Counted from the stretch's first letter, positions 44,798 through 52,862 are shown. The stretch is 64,000 bases of DNA from Alteromonadaceae bacterium 2753L.S.0a.02 (GCA_007827375.1 VISH01000001.1:620001-684000); one strand, 5' to 3'. A program made the numbers and translations. Notes: a model not told the origin generated them from the sequence alone.

Positions 44798-45103
44798 CTA
44801 CAGGCTTCCCATAATTTCGCCGCGAAAACCGTACACATTTTTATCGCCGGTTAATTCCACCAACTCCACTTCACGGTCTTGCCCCGGCTCAAATCGCACT
44901 GCAGTACCGGCGGCAATATTCAATCGAAAACCACGGGCTTTTTCTCGGTCAAAACTCAACGCAGGATTGGTTTCATAAAAATGATAATGGGAACCCACCT
45001 GGATGGGCCGGTCACCCGTATTGGCTACCTTTAGAATCACGGTATTACGCCCCGCATTTAATTCGATTTCGCCGGTTTTAATGTCGTATTCACCTGGGAT
45101 CAT
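44798..45103 (-). CDS. ureB: Urease beta subunit UreB
   Basis: 101 aa. MIPGEYDIKTGEIELNAGRNTVILKVANTGDRPIQVGSHYHFYETNPALSFDREKARGFRLNIAAGTAVRFEPG is canonical UreB. Structural subunit of the (alpha-beta-gamma)3 enzyme. 34 bp before ureC. Confidence 0.98.
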   Translation of the reverse strand: MIPGEYDIKTGEIELNAGRNTVILKVANTGDRPIQVGSHYHFYETNPALSFDREKARGFRLNIAAGTAVRFEPGQDREVELVELTGDKNVYGFRGEIMGSL

Positions 45104-45118
45104 GGTGACCTCCTTTCA

Positions 45119-45193
45119 GTCGGTATCTGGCGTCAGAAGTCTGACGGCGGACGCCTGGAAAAATTTGACTTTAGCGTCTGACCTCAGACGTTC
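45119..45193. repeat. Short palindromic array E (ureA-ureB junction)
   Basis: Dyads cgtcaga-agt-ctgacg and cgtctga-cc-tcagacg with a terminal CGTTCC word: a small relative of arrays A-D without full TTCTGGG spacers. Confidence 0.6.
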
Positions 45194-45194
45194 C

Positions 45195-45497
45195 TTAAAC
45201 AATAGGTTCGTGGACTGTGACCAACTTAGTGCCATCAGGAAAAGTCGCTTCTACCTGCACGTCGTGAATCATTTCGGCGATGCCTTCCATCACATCGTCG
45301 CGCGATAAAATGGTTCTGCCGTAATCCATCAGCTCCGCGACACTTTTGCCTTCTCGAGCACCTTCCATAACCTCGGCACTGATTAGTGCGATAGCTTCGG
45401 GGTAATTCAATTTCAGACCCTTCGCTTTACGTCGCTCGGCCAACAGTGCTGCGGTAAAAATTAACAGTTTATCTTTTTCTCTCGGACTTAATTCCAT
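45195..45497 (-). CDS. ureA: Urease gamma subunit UreA
   Basis: 100 aa. MELSPREKDKLLIFTAALLAERRKAKGLKLNYPEAIALISAEVMEGAREGKSVAELM and VQVEATFPDGTKLVTVHEPI are canonical UreA. Expressed with ureB and ureC; 127 bp downstream of ureD. Confidence 0.98.
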   Translation of the reverse strand: MELSPREKDKLLIFTAALLAERRKAKGLKLNYPEAIALISAEVMEGAREGKSVAELMDYGRTILSRDDVMEGIAEMIHDVQVEATFPDGTKLVTVHEPIV

Positions 45498-45537
45498 TGG
45501 GTTTCCTCATTCTTGTCTGCATTGTGACCCCCTCCCA

Positions 45538-45560
45538 GCCTCCCCCTTGAAAAGGGGGAG
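45538..45560. repeat. GC-rich hairpin between ureD and ureA
   Basis: CCTCCCCCTT-gaa-AAGGGGGAGG, a 10-bp stem in a C/G-rich stretch without T-run. A small palindrome of this kind may act as an mRNA processing or stability element. Confidence 0.65.
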
Positions 45561-45624
45561 GAGCCACTCCCTCCCCTGCGAAAGGGAAGGCCGGTCCCGG
45601 GTGAGTTACCGGGGCGAAGTCGCA

Positions 45625-46509
45625 TCAAGTTTTCCAAATTCGCGGCGGCACCGCGTTTTTACCATTCAGGCTCGGCCTCACCTGCTGCCAGATTAATTCA
45701 AAACCTTTACGACACAGTGCCACATCATTGCCGAGATAACGGGCAATCAATACATTTTTTTTCTGGCTTAATCCCCAGCAGTCTCCCGCTTCTGGATCGA
45801 ACGCATCCAAGGTTTCGCAAAGTTGATCTAATAATTCCCTGCCGGGCACGCAAGTGGCAACCAAAGTCGCAAAGGTGTTTTTATTCTGCAGCCCCCACAT
45901 CTGAGTTTGCATCTCACTGCTCGCGTTAACACGGTTGCGCTCAATTAACACAGGTTTACCATCGCAAAAAATTTCCAGGCTTTGTTGGCAGTAGCCCTCT
46001 TTAAAAATTTCGCCGCTGGCAGCCCGCCCCAAACGTACAATTTCCCAACCAAAATAATTCGCGTCTTTGTGAAGATTAACACGGGTTTTTAATTGGGCAT
46101 TGGCAGAATTAAAAATAATGGTTTCTTGCGGTAGCCATTCCAGGCAGCCGTTTTCGGCGATATCAATGTGGATATTTTGGCGCTGTGCCCCGGTAGCGCC
46201 CTTGGTGCCGTAGACTTTACCGGCAGATGGCGTGGTAACCAATGCACTGGCACTCTCACCAACGCTCGCAGAAACCGTTAACTCATCGCCGATAGCCATA
46301 CCGCCAGGCGGATGGAGTAAGTAAACATGGCAGCAATCCTCGGCCTCTGGATAGAACGGCCGCTGCACTCGCAATGGACCGGTGTGGCGACTTGAAATCA
46401 CACGGGTCACTGCATTTCGCAGTTGTAAATCCAAACTGAGACTGGCGATCCAGGAGCGCGGTTTAGCATCGACAGGGGTAAACGCATTTTCAGACGCTGC
46501 GCAGTTCAT
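45625..46509 (-). CDS. ureD: Urease accessory protein UreD
   Basis: 294 aa from the ATG at 46509; an 18-residue upstream extension has no support. RPFYPEAEDCCHVYLLHPPGGMAIGDELTVSASVGESASALVTTPSAGKVYGTKG and GCLEWLPQETIIFNSANAQLKTRV are UreD signatures. Scaffold for the UreFG complex on apo-urease. First gene of the urease operon, with a sigma-54-type promoter about 145 bp upstream. Confidence 0.94.
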   Translation of the reverse strand: MNCAASENAFTPVDAKPRSWIASLSLDLQLRNAVTRVISSRHTGPLRVQRPFYPEAEDCCHVYLLHPPGGMAIGDELTVSASVGESASALVTTPSAGKVYGTKGATGAQRQNIHIDIAENGCLEWLPQETIIFNSANAQLKTRVNLHKDANYFGWEIVRLGRAASGEIFKEGYCQQSLEIFCDGKPVLIERNRVNASSEMQTQMWGLQNKNTFATLVATCVPGRELLDQLCETLDAFDPEAGDCWGLSQKKNVLIARYLGNDVALCRKGFELIWQQVRPSLNGKNAVPPRIWKT

Positions 46510-46652
46510 GAGATTCCAAATTAATATGCACCAACACGAGGCGATTGAAGTTTTTTGCGCCACGCTGTTGTTTATTATTTGAGCTTATCTGCGTGCTTTA
46601 CACGATTAAGCTTTGTTCTTGATTATCTTGAGCTTGAAATTAGCTTTCAACT

Positions 46653-46669
46653 AGCAATCTTCTTGCCTT
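46653..46669 (-). promoter_or_regulatory. Sigma-54 promoter of the urease operon
   Basis: Minus strand AAGGCAAGAAGATTGCT: -12 TTGCT is perfect (GC at 46654-46655), -24 AGGCAAG (GG at 46666-46667), GG-N10-GC spacing. Predicted start near 46642. Confidence 0.7.
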
Positions 46670-46719
46670 ATCCCGTAAGCCCTCGACAAAACGCACGGCA
46701 ATAGCGCAGGGCTTATGTT

Positions 46720-46736
46720 AGCACCAATTTGGGACC
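46720..46736. promoter_or_regulatory. Candidate NtrC site upstream of ureD
   Basis: AGCACCA-ATT-TGGGACC keeps the GCACCA-N3-TGG core of the NtrC 17-mer, about 85 bp above the predicted start. A further half-site TTGCACCG lies about 45 bp upstream. Confidence 0.5.
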
Positions 46737-46873
46737 TATTAACAACGGCGGTTTGTTTCGCTAAGTCACTGTTATTTATTTGCACCGAAAATAGAAGTGA
46801 CGTTTATCATTGTTCCAATTGATCGAAAAACTCAGGAAGTAAGAAATTTGAGCGAGCTCAGCAAGCATCTCTT

Positions 46874-46889
46874 TAAACTGATCAGTTTA
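46874..46889. repeat. Perfect 16-bp palindrome TAAACTGATCAGTTTA
   Basis: Uninterrupted symmetric sequence between the Nit1C operon end and the urease promoter. Low GC and lack of a T-run argue against a strong terminator; an operator is possible. Confidence 0.5.
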
Positions 46890-46910
46890 TTTCGACAATC
46901 GAGGGACGCC

Positions 46911-48173
46911 CTAGGCAAAATACTCCATAGGTTGCGCCTGGCGGATACTGTGCTTGATGCATTCGGCAAGATAATGGGCATCTTGCCCCACCTGATAAAA
47001 ACGTCCGGAGCCCCAAGTGTGCATCCAGTTCAAGCCCAGGAAATATAGGCCGTTGACGGGTGACACACCGCGTTTCTGTTGAGGTCGGCCGTCCTCACCC
47101 AAGGCCGGCAGCTGCAGCCATTGGTAATTGGTGCGAAAACCGGTAGCCCAAACCACGCTGCTAATATCGCTGTTAACGAGCTGTAACTCGGTGACAGTTT
47201 CTGGCAGGAAATCGCTGTGAACATTGTCATCGGGCGGTGCGCTGATATTGCTTTCCTGAATATACTTTTCGATGGAATCCGTAATTCGTTTTGCGACCTC
47301 ATCGGCGTAGGCAAGATTTTCAGCGAGATCATCGTGGAAATACACCTTGCCATCGCTGGCACCTTTTAAGCGACCATACAACTGCATACCCTGCTCAGCG
47401 AAAACCCGCAGATTCAGATCGCGACCACCGTCGCGCCCGGTTACATAGTGGTTGGTGGATTTGGGGGCATTCTCGCCATCGGGATGATTTTCTAGGGTGG
47501 TACTGTAGTAGCCCATATCGTCGAGCCATTTCACCACATCTTTACCACGATAGCGGCGATTTACTCGCGGCGCCTGGCCCACACATAAATGAACCTGACG
47601 ACCGGCGAGATGCAAATCTTCCGCGATTTGTGCGCCGGATTGCCCCGTGCCGACGACCATGACGTCCCCCTCCGGTAACTGTGCGGCGTTTTTGTAATCG
47701 CGCGTGTGTACATGCGTGATCGTTTCAGGCATGTGTTCAGCACAGGGCAAACGATAGGGTTCGTGATATGCGCCGCAAGCCACCACCACATGATTGGCGG
47801 AGTAACTTTGCTGCGGTGTGTCGATATAAAAGGTTTCGCCATTTTTACACACACGCAAGACCGGCGATGAAAACTTTACTGGTGGTTTTAAAAATTCGTA
47901 GTAGCCTTGTAGATAATCCAGGATTTCGTGTTTCACCATAAAACCATCGGGATCATTGCCTTGATACGGATAACCGGGCAGTTGACACTGCCAGTTGGGC
48001 GTGACCAGGCAGAACGAATCCCAGCGTTGGTGCTTCCAGCCCACCGCTAACTCATCGGCTTTTTCCAGCAGCAGATGATCAATGTTCCAGCGTTGTAACC
48101 AATAGCTCATTGAAAGACCGGCCTGACCAGCGCCAATAATAATTACAGAATAATGTTGGCTATGAGTGCACAT
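46911..48173 (-). CDS. Nit1C flavin-dependent oxidoreductase (MSMEG_0569 family)
   Basis: 420 aa. FAD-binding GAGQAGLSMSYWL (about 14-26) and NADPH-binding GTGQSGAQIAEDL (about 152-164) define a class-B flavoprotein monooxygenase fold. SVVWATGFRTNYQWLQLP and the closing GLNWMHTWGSGRFYQVGQDAHYLAECI match the MSMEG_0569 family that accompanies Nit1C nitrilases. Last of seven co-directional genes, 11 bp after the preceding one. Substrate not established. Confidence 0.92.
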   Translation of the reverse strand: MCTHSQHYSVIIIGAGQAGLSMSYWLQRWNIDHLLLEKADELAVGWKHQRWDSFCLVTPNWQCQLPGYPYQGNDPDGFMVKHEILDYLQGYYEFLKPPVKFSSPVLRVCKNGETFYIDTPQQSYSANHVVVACGAYHEPYRLPCAEHMPETITHVHTRDYKNAAQLPEGDVMVVGTGQSGAQIAEDLHLAGRQVHLCVGQAPRVNRRYRGKDVVKWLDDMGYYSTTLENHPDGENAPKSTNHYVTGRDGGRDLNLRVFAEQGMQLYGRLKGASDGKVYFHDDLAENLAYADEVAKRITDSIEKYIQESNISAPPDDNVHSDFLPETVTELQLVNSDISSVVWATGFRTNYQWLQLPALGEDGRPQQKRGVSPVNGLYFLGLNWMHTWGSGRFYQVGQDAHYLAECIKHSIRQAQPMEYFA

Positions 48174-48184
48174 TTTTAACCTTT

Positions 48185-48472
48185 TTATGAAAAGGCCAGC
48201 ACAGTTACAGCGCCGGCGTTACCTGCTTCACGCAGGCAGGATAATTTAAAATTTATTTTTTGTTGCTCATCGGCCGCCGCACTGCAAGCGTAACCGTATT
48301 TTTCTGCAACGCGTTGCGAGGCTTGTTCTAACGCACTGTTTACCCGTTGATGAAAATCAGCTTGGGAATACTTATGGCCCGCTTGCAAAGATTTATAAAT
48401 TACAGTTGAAGGAGAATAATAAATTTGTTGTTCGCCATCCGGCCAGGCGACTTTGAAGTGGACTTCCGGCAT
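48185..48472 (-). CDS. Nit1C small protein (MSMEG_0570 family)
   Basis: 95 aa. MPEVHFKVAWPDGEQQIYYSPSTVIYKSL matches the MSMEG_0570 family, a short protein found only in Nit1C clusters and annotated as a nitrogen-starvation response protein. Two cysteines (YACSAAA, LSCLREAG) are present. No known activity. One base after the AIR-synthase-like gene. Confidence 0.9.
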   Translation of the reverse strand: MPEVHFKVAWPDGEQQIYYSPSTVIYKSLQAGHKYSQADFHQRVNSALEQASQRVAEKYGYACSAAADEQQKINFKLSCLREAGNAGAVTVLAFS

Positions 48473-48473
48473 T

Positions 48474-49499
48474 TTAGGCTCCCATTCCTGTTAGGGGATG
48501 TTGCTGAATATTCCAAAATTCGCTGGTTGCTCCGGCGTAATCCAAATGAATTTTGCCGCTATCGTTAATAGTGCCAACCGGGCAGCAGGTGAGATGACTT
48601 TTTTGAAAGGTACTTAGCAGTGACGACACCTTTTGTGGTTCCACCGCCAATAAAAATCCGAAACTCTGAAAGGCTCGCAACCAGCGCAGCAAATCACCGT
48701 CGGGTTTGGGAATAGCACTAAGATCGAGAGTTGCACCGCAGCCGGTGAGCTCCAGCATCATGATCAATGTGCCGAGAATTCCACCATTACTGATATCTTT
48801 GGCGGCAACAGCCAAACCAGACTCCGCTAAAAAAGCAGGCACCGCCCACTGGGCGCGAATTTGTTCCGGGGTTTTTCCTCCAACACAACCCCAGTAGGGA
48901 AGCTCGCCATGCCAGCTTCCGGTTAAATCGCTAAGCATAAATAAGCGCTGCCCCGGTTCCAGGTGATAGCAAGACAACAAACGTCGCGCTTCTCCCAAAA
49001 TAGCCACCGCGAGATGCGGCGTGTATTCGCTGTGTATACTGCTGTGCCCACCCGCAAACGCAACACCAAAAACGTCGCAAGCGCGTTTTATATTGGCCAG
49101 CAACACATCGCTTTCACCATGGTCGCTGTGCCAAAAGGCATTTACCACGGCGGTCGGTCGCCCCCCCATTGCGGCGATATCACTAATATTTACCATGACC
49201 GACGACCAGCCTGCAGCCTTGGGGTCGTTTTTAACAAACGCGGGCAACATGCCTTCCATAGCGAACAACTGGTAACCCTGAGGCGTTTTAAACGCGGCGC
49301 AATCATCGCCGGGCATTGCATAGCGCTGCTCCAACGTGGGCACTTCGGTGCCCGGCTTACTCGGAGCGTTAGCATGAAACGCAGCCAGCTTAATCGCCTG
49401 CTTGGCGTTCAGTTCCGGCATATCGCGCAGAGTCTCGCACAACGCTTCCAATTCACTCTGCTGATTATGCCCCCAGGATGCGCACACATTTTTTGTCAT
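48474..49499 (-). CDS. Nit1C AIR-synthase-like protein (Sll0787 family)
   Basis: 341 aa from the ATG at 49497-49499, chosen because a GAGGG ribosome site lies 7 nt before it; two upstream in-frame ATGs are badly spaced. PurM/HypE/ThiL-type ATP-binding fold: MPGDDCAAFKTPQGYQLFAMEGMLPAFVKNDPKAAGWSSVMVNISDIAAMGGRPTAVVNAFW, FAGGHSSIHSEYTPHLAVAI and a glycine-rich AKDISNGGILGTLIMMLE. Probably phosphorylates or activates a substrate with ATP within the Nit1C pathway; the true reaction is unknown. Confidence 0.92.
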   Translation of the reverse strand: MTKNVCASWGHNQQSELEALCETLRDMPELNAKQAIKLAAFHANAPSKPGTEVPTLEQRYAMPGDDCAAFKTPQGYQLFAMEGMLPAFVKNDPKAAGWSSVMVNISDIAAMGGRPTAVVNAFWHSDHGESDVLLANIKRACDVFGVAFAGGHSSIHSEYTPHLAVAILGEARRLLSCYHLEPGQRLFMLSDLTGSWHGELPYWGCVGGKTPEQIRAQWAVPAFLAESGLAVAAKDISNGGILGTLIMMLELTGCGATLDLSAIPKPDGDLLRWLRAFQSFGFLLAVEPQKVSSLLSTFQKSHLTCCPVGTINDSGKIHLDYAGATSEFWNIQQHPLTGMGA

Positions 49500-49516
49500 T
49501 ACCATTCCCTCAGCTG

Positions 49517-50059
49517 TTAACAAGTGCGCAGCATAAACGGGTAAGCAGCAAGATTTGCCTGCATCCTCACGTGGGGCTTACCTGCTATTTCAACAAAACC
49601 CAGTGTGCGCCAATGCACGGCGTGAAAATACTTTTCATTTTGCGGTTGCACGTTGGCCAGAAATTTTGTGCAGCCCAATTCTTTGGCACGCGCCACAGCT
49701 TCGTTAATCAGTGCTTTGCCAATAGACGCATGACCACGATAGGCACGCGCCACACACAGCCGCCCACCGAACCACAAATTATGGCCGTCGTCATCGTGCT
49801 GCGAATAAATACGCACTGCGCCGACCACGTCATCATTCACTCCCCAATTGGCCGCCAACGCGACTATTGGAATTGCGCGAAAATCCTGTCCGTCTTGTTC
49901 GTTATCGGGCAGTATTTTTTGTTCACGTGCGAAAACAGCCCGACGCAGCGAAAAATACGATTGTTTTTCCCAAGAAGATTCCGCCACTTTCACCTGAATG
50001 TGCTGCGAGCGAAACTCCTTAAAACTTTGCTCATCAAATGCATACTGCAGCTTTGCCAT
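49517..50059 (-). CDS. Nit1C GNAT acetyltransferase-like protein (MSMEG_0567/Sll0786 family)
   Basis: 180 aa. FSLRRAVFAREQKIL near residues 35-50 and the GNAT acetyl-CoA region (WFGGRLCVARAYRGHASIGKALINEAVARAKELGCTKFLANVQPQNEKYFHAVHWRTLGF). The start lies inside the 3' end of the radical SAM gene (26-bp overlap). Conserved in Nit1C clusters; acceptor unknown. Confidence 0.92.
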   Translation of the reverse strand: MAKLQYAFDEQSFKEFRSQHIQVKVAESSWEKQSYFSLRRAVFAREQKILPDNEQDGQDFRAIPIVALAANWGVNDDVVGAVRIYSQHDDDGHNLWFGGRLCVARAYRGHASIGKALINEAVARAKELGCTKFLANVQPQNEKYFHAVHWRTLGFVEIAGKPHVRMQANLAAYPFMLRTC

Positions 50060-51146
50060 GGTCGCTGTCCTCGTAACTTTTTAACGATGAGCAGGCACCG
50101 CATTTTGCACAACCCGCTTTTAGAGACTCGGAAGAAATGCCCCGGCGATAAAGCGCGGGGCCAAGTATCTGGAAGATCCGATCCAGCATAACCGGGTCTG
50201 CCATGGGTGAGTGTTCGAGGGGGGTACCCGCCACAGGAACGAAGGGCACCACAAAGGGATAAACGCCGATATCGATTAATTTCAAACTGAATTCAATAAT
50301 TTCATCTTCGGTATCGCCCAGGCCAGCCAAAATGTAGGTACTCACATTGCCGTCGCCAAACACTTTTACTGCCGCTTCAAACGCAGAGAGATATCGACTT
50401 ATTGGTACACTGGCTTTGCCGGGCATAATATTTTTGCGCACGCGATCGGTAACCGCTTCCAGGTGCATACCAAGCGCATCTACACCCGCGTGTTTTAAGC
50501 GCCCAAACCACTCATCACTATCGGGAGGTTCGCATTGCGCTTGGAGCGGCAAATCTACGGCTGCTTTAATGGCTGCAGCAGACTCGACCAAAATCGCTGC
50601 GCCGCGATCACCACCTTTGGGTGTGCCTGTAGTTAGGATCATTTGCTTAACGCCATCGAGCTCCACAGCCGCTTTGGCAACTTCGGCCAATTGTTGTGGG
50701 GTTTTATGAGCGATGGTTTTTTGTGCCTTAAGCGATTCTTCGATCGCGCAAAACTGACAGGAGGTTTCCCGATTGCGATAACGCACACAGGTTTGCAATA
50801 CCGTGGTGGCCAACACATCATTGCTGTGTAATGTTGCGATTTTCCAGTAGGGAATGCCCTCTGCCGTTTGCAGGTCGTAAAATTTGGGGCGATTGGGAGC
50901 ACTCACCTGAGCCAGTAATTTTTCATTTTCGAATATCAAAACCTGCTCATCGCTGCGGGCCTCAGCGCGGTAAGGTGAATTGGCTACCTGCTCGTTAAAC
51001 ACTGGAATCATGCTGGTCTGGGCACCAAAACTTAGGGCTTTATGGTCAGTCGGGCCAGCACCACCGGCGCGGTTTAAACCCAGCTTGCTTTTCCCCCAAC
51101 GTATGCCCCTGGCCTGAATATCTGTTAATTGTTGCGGTGAAATCAT
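50034..51146 (-). CDS. Nit1C radical SAM protein (MSMEG_0568 family)
   Basis: 370 aa. The cluster ligands appear as CVRYRNRETSCQFC (C120, C130, C133), a C-x9-C-x2-C pattern unlike the standard CxxxCxxC, but in the order expected for this family. SAM-fold landmarks follow: MILTTGTPKGGDRGA, ALGMHLEAVTDRVRKNIMPGKASVPISRYLSAFEAAVKVFGDGNVSTYILAGLGDTEDEI. A second Cys group, CAKCGAC, sits near the C terminus (about 351-357) and may bind another cluster. The start overlaps the nitrilase stop (ATGA). Confidence 0.93.
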   Translation of the reverse strand: MISPQQLTDIQARGIRWGKSKLGLNRAGGAGPTDHKALSFGAQTSMIPVFNEQVANSPYRAEARSDEQVLIFENEKLLAQVSAPNRPKFYDLQTAEGIPYWKIATLHSNDVLATTVLQTCVRYRNRETSCQFCAIEESLKAQKTIAHKTPQQLAEVAKAAVELDGVKQMILTTGTPKGGDRGAAILVESAAAIKAAVDLPLQAQCEPPDSDEWFGRLKHAGVDALGMHLEAVTDRVRKNIMPGKASVPISRYLSAFEAAVKVFGDGNVSTYILAGLGDTEDEIIEFSLKLIDIGVYPFVVPFVPVAGTPLEHSPMADPVMLDRIFQILGPALYRRGISSESLKAGCAKCGACSSLKSYEDSDHGKAAVCI

Positions 51147-52120
51147 CGAGTGATGTCCTCTTGCTGTGGGCTGACTTCAGTGGCTGGCGCCATCGCTTGA
51201 GTGTGTTGCGCGGGCGTCTTATTAATTAACAGGCTCAGTAATTCGGGCCGCGCGTAATGGCCGACACTATCCATCATGCGCTTGCGCTTATCGATCAGCG
51301 TGAAATCCAACTCGGCGATGCAGGCTCCCTCACCAGACTCAGTGGTGAGAGGTTTACTCAAGTGTTTGCCTTCGGGCGACACAATAGCGGTAAAGCACCC
51401 GCCGCTGATGGCCGCCAAGGCTCCTCCGGTGTCGGCGATTATTTTTTGCTGCTGATCCGGCGTGAGCCAGCCGGTGGCGTTGACGACGAAACATCCTGAC
51501 TCCAGTGCGTGATGGCGAATAGTGACTTCAATCTGTTCAGCAAAAATCTCGCCGACCAGCGAACCCGGAAACATGGCAACGTGAATTTGCTCGCGATCCG
51601 CCATGAGTGCATAGCGAGCCAGCGGGTTGTAGTGCTCCCAGCAGGCGAGCGAGCCAATTCGGCCCGCTGCGGTATCCACCGCGCACAATCCCGAGGCATC
51701 TCCCTGCCCCCAAACCATGCGTTCGTGAAATGTCGGTGTGATTTTGCGGCGATGCTGAACAAGCTCGCCATTGGCATCGAACAGCAACTGGGCGTTGTAG
51801 ACTGAGCCACCATCGCGCTCATTCACCCCTACCGAAACCACCATACCTGCTTTTTGTGCGGCCTCGCCCAGTTGCTGCGTGGCAGATGAGGGCACAACGA
51901 CAGCCTCTTCCATAAGCTGCATGTGTTGTTTACCCATGGCGCAGGGCGCCTGCACAAACGAAAAGTAGGGGTAGTAAGGCACCAGCGTTTCACCAAAAAC
52001 CGCCAGCTCCACGCCTTCTTTCCCCAGCTTCTCGATCCAGTCGCAAATTTTGTTTAGCGTGCCCTCTCTTGAATAGAGAACCGGGCTCATTTGCACTGCC
52101 GCCGCAACAACGTTTCGCAT
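51143..52120 (-). CDS. Nit1C nitrilase (Nit6803 family)
   Basis: 325 aa carbon-nitrogen hydrolase with an intact catalytic triad: Glu44 (FGETLVPYYPY), Lys126 (RRKITPTFHERMVWGQGD) and Cys160 (GSLACWEHYNPLARYALM). Nitrilases convert nitriles to acid plus ammonia. Members of this branch define Nit1C clusters, which have been linked in other bacteria to growth on cyanide as nitrogen source. Three bases after the MSMEG_0572 stop; coupled to the radical SAM gene. Confidence 0.95.
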   Translation of the reverse strand: MRNVVAAAVQMSPVLYSREGTLNKICDWIEKLGKEGVELAVFGETLVPYYPYFSFVQAPCAMGKQHMQLMEEAVVVPSSATQQLGEAAQKAGMVVSVGVNERDGGSVYNAQLLFDANGELVQHRRKITPTFHERMVWGQGDASGLCAVDTAAGRIGSLACWEHYNPLARYALMADREQIHVAMFPGSLVGEIFAEQIEVTIRHHALESGCFVVNATGWLTPDQQQKIIADTGGALAAISGGCFTAIVSPEGKHLSKPLTTESGEGACIAELDFTLIDKRKRMMDSVGHYARPELLSLLINKTPAQHTQAMAPATEVSPQQEDITR

Positions 52121-52123
52121 GGC

Positions 52124-52606
52124 TTATACCGTCCAGGTGTGAACCATAAAAGCGTTTTCTTTTGCCATTAGCAGTTGTAAATCCATCACATCCAAGGGGT
52201 TGATAGGGCGAATACCTTCGATCAAAGCTTTTTCGGTTTGGCCGTAAAGTGCCTGCAAGGCGAAGCGACACGCATAGACTTCGCCACCTTCCGACATAAA
52301 CGCTTTCAACTGATTATTACAGGCCAAATGGCCGGGAAAAGCTTCTGCGCCTAACGTTGGGAAACCACGCTGCACCCCCAACTGCACACCCGGCCCGTAC
52401 AAGAGAATTTTGGTCTCGAAACCCTTGCGCAATAAACGCTTGGCCTGCAGCAGGTTTACCAGGCCAATCGAACCTTCGAACGCCACGGTGTGAAAGGTCA
52501 CCAACGCTTTCGCACCGGGCTCGGCTTGTACGTCTTCGAATACTTTTTCCTCATAATCAACCAAAAAGTCGCCGTCTTGATGCAGGGGCTTATCAACGGT
52601 AGGCAT
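52124..52606 (-). CDS. Nit1C conserved protein (MSMEG_0572/Sll0783 family)
   Basis: 160 aa from the ATG at 52606, which follows a GAGGA ribosome site; the longer frame to 52669 runs over the sigma-54 promoter and is not used. DsrE-like rhythm with YGPGVQLGVQRGFPTLGAEAFPGHLACNNQLKAFMSEGGEVYACRFALQALYG and the ending PINPLDVMDLQLLMAKENAFMVHTWTV, which identify the Sll0783 family, known as nitrogen-starvation induced. First gene of the Nit1C operon. Confidence 0.92.
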   Translation of the reverse strand: MPTVDKPLHQDGDFLVDYEEKVFEDVQAEPGAKALVTFHTVAFEGSIGLVNLLQAKRLLRKGFETKILLYGPGVQLGVQRGFPTLGAEAFPGHLACNNQLKAFMSEGGEVYACRFALQALYGQTEKALIEGIRPINPLDVMDLQLLMAKENAFMVHTWTV

Positions 52607-52636
52607 AGTGAAATCCTCAATGTTTTTAAAATGGTT

Positions 52637-52653
52637 TGCAGTGAAATTGCCAA
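52637..52653 (-). promoter_or_regulatory. Sigma-54 promoter of the Nit1C operon
   Basis: Minus strand TTGGCAATTTCACTGCA: -24 TTGGCA (GG at 52650-52651), -12 CTGCA (GC at 52638-52639), GG-N10-GC. The predicted start near 52626 is about 20 nt before the ATG of the first gene. Confidence 0.8.
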
Positions 52654-52790
52654 ATGAAGTGCACGACAACTATTGCGACAGCCGTACCAAAACCCGCGCC
52701 ACTGAGGCGATTTAAAAGAAAAACTAACAAAAACAGTAGGATAAGAAAGGAACGCAAAAGCCCGTCTCAAGAGTCAAACAATATATTCAA

Positions 52791-52847
52791 CTACGCAATT
52801 GCATTATTCTACGCATAATCGTAGCCTTGAATTACGCATACGCGTAG
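52791..52847. promoter_or_regulatory. Upstream activating dyads between the Nit1C operon and its activator
   Basis: Two clear inverted repeats, CTACG-CATAAT-CGTAG (52809-52824) and TACGC-ATAC-GCGTA (52833-52846, within TTACGCATACGCGTAG), plus a weaker copy starting CTACGCAATTGC (52791-52806). They lie 140-215 bp above the sigma-54 promoter, where an enhancer-binding protein would act, and just before the activator gene, so autoregulation is also likely. Confidence 0.65.
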
Positions 52848-52862
52848 ATACAGGAAATTCCG

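Larger units (their letters stand above)
46510..46910. other. Regulatory region between the Nit1C operon end and ureD
   Basis: 400 bp without a gene. It holds the ureD sigma-54 promoter (46653-46669), an NtrC-like site (46720-46736) and a perfect 16-bp palindrome (46874-46889) 22 bp beyond the flavoprotein stop. Confidence 0.6.

Noticed and set aside
52607..52669. Longer N terminus for the MSMEG_0572 protein
   Set aside because: Overlaps the predicted sigma-54 promoter; the ATG at 52606 has a proper ribosome site and matches the family start.
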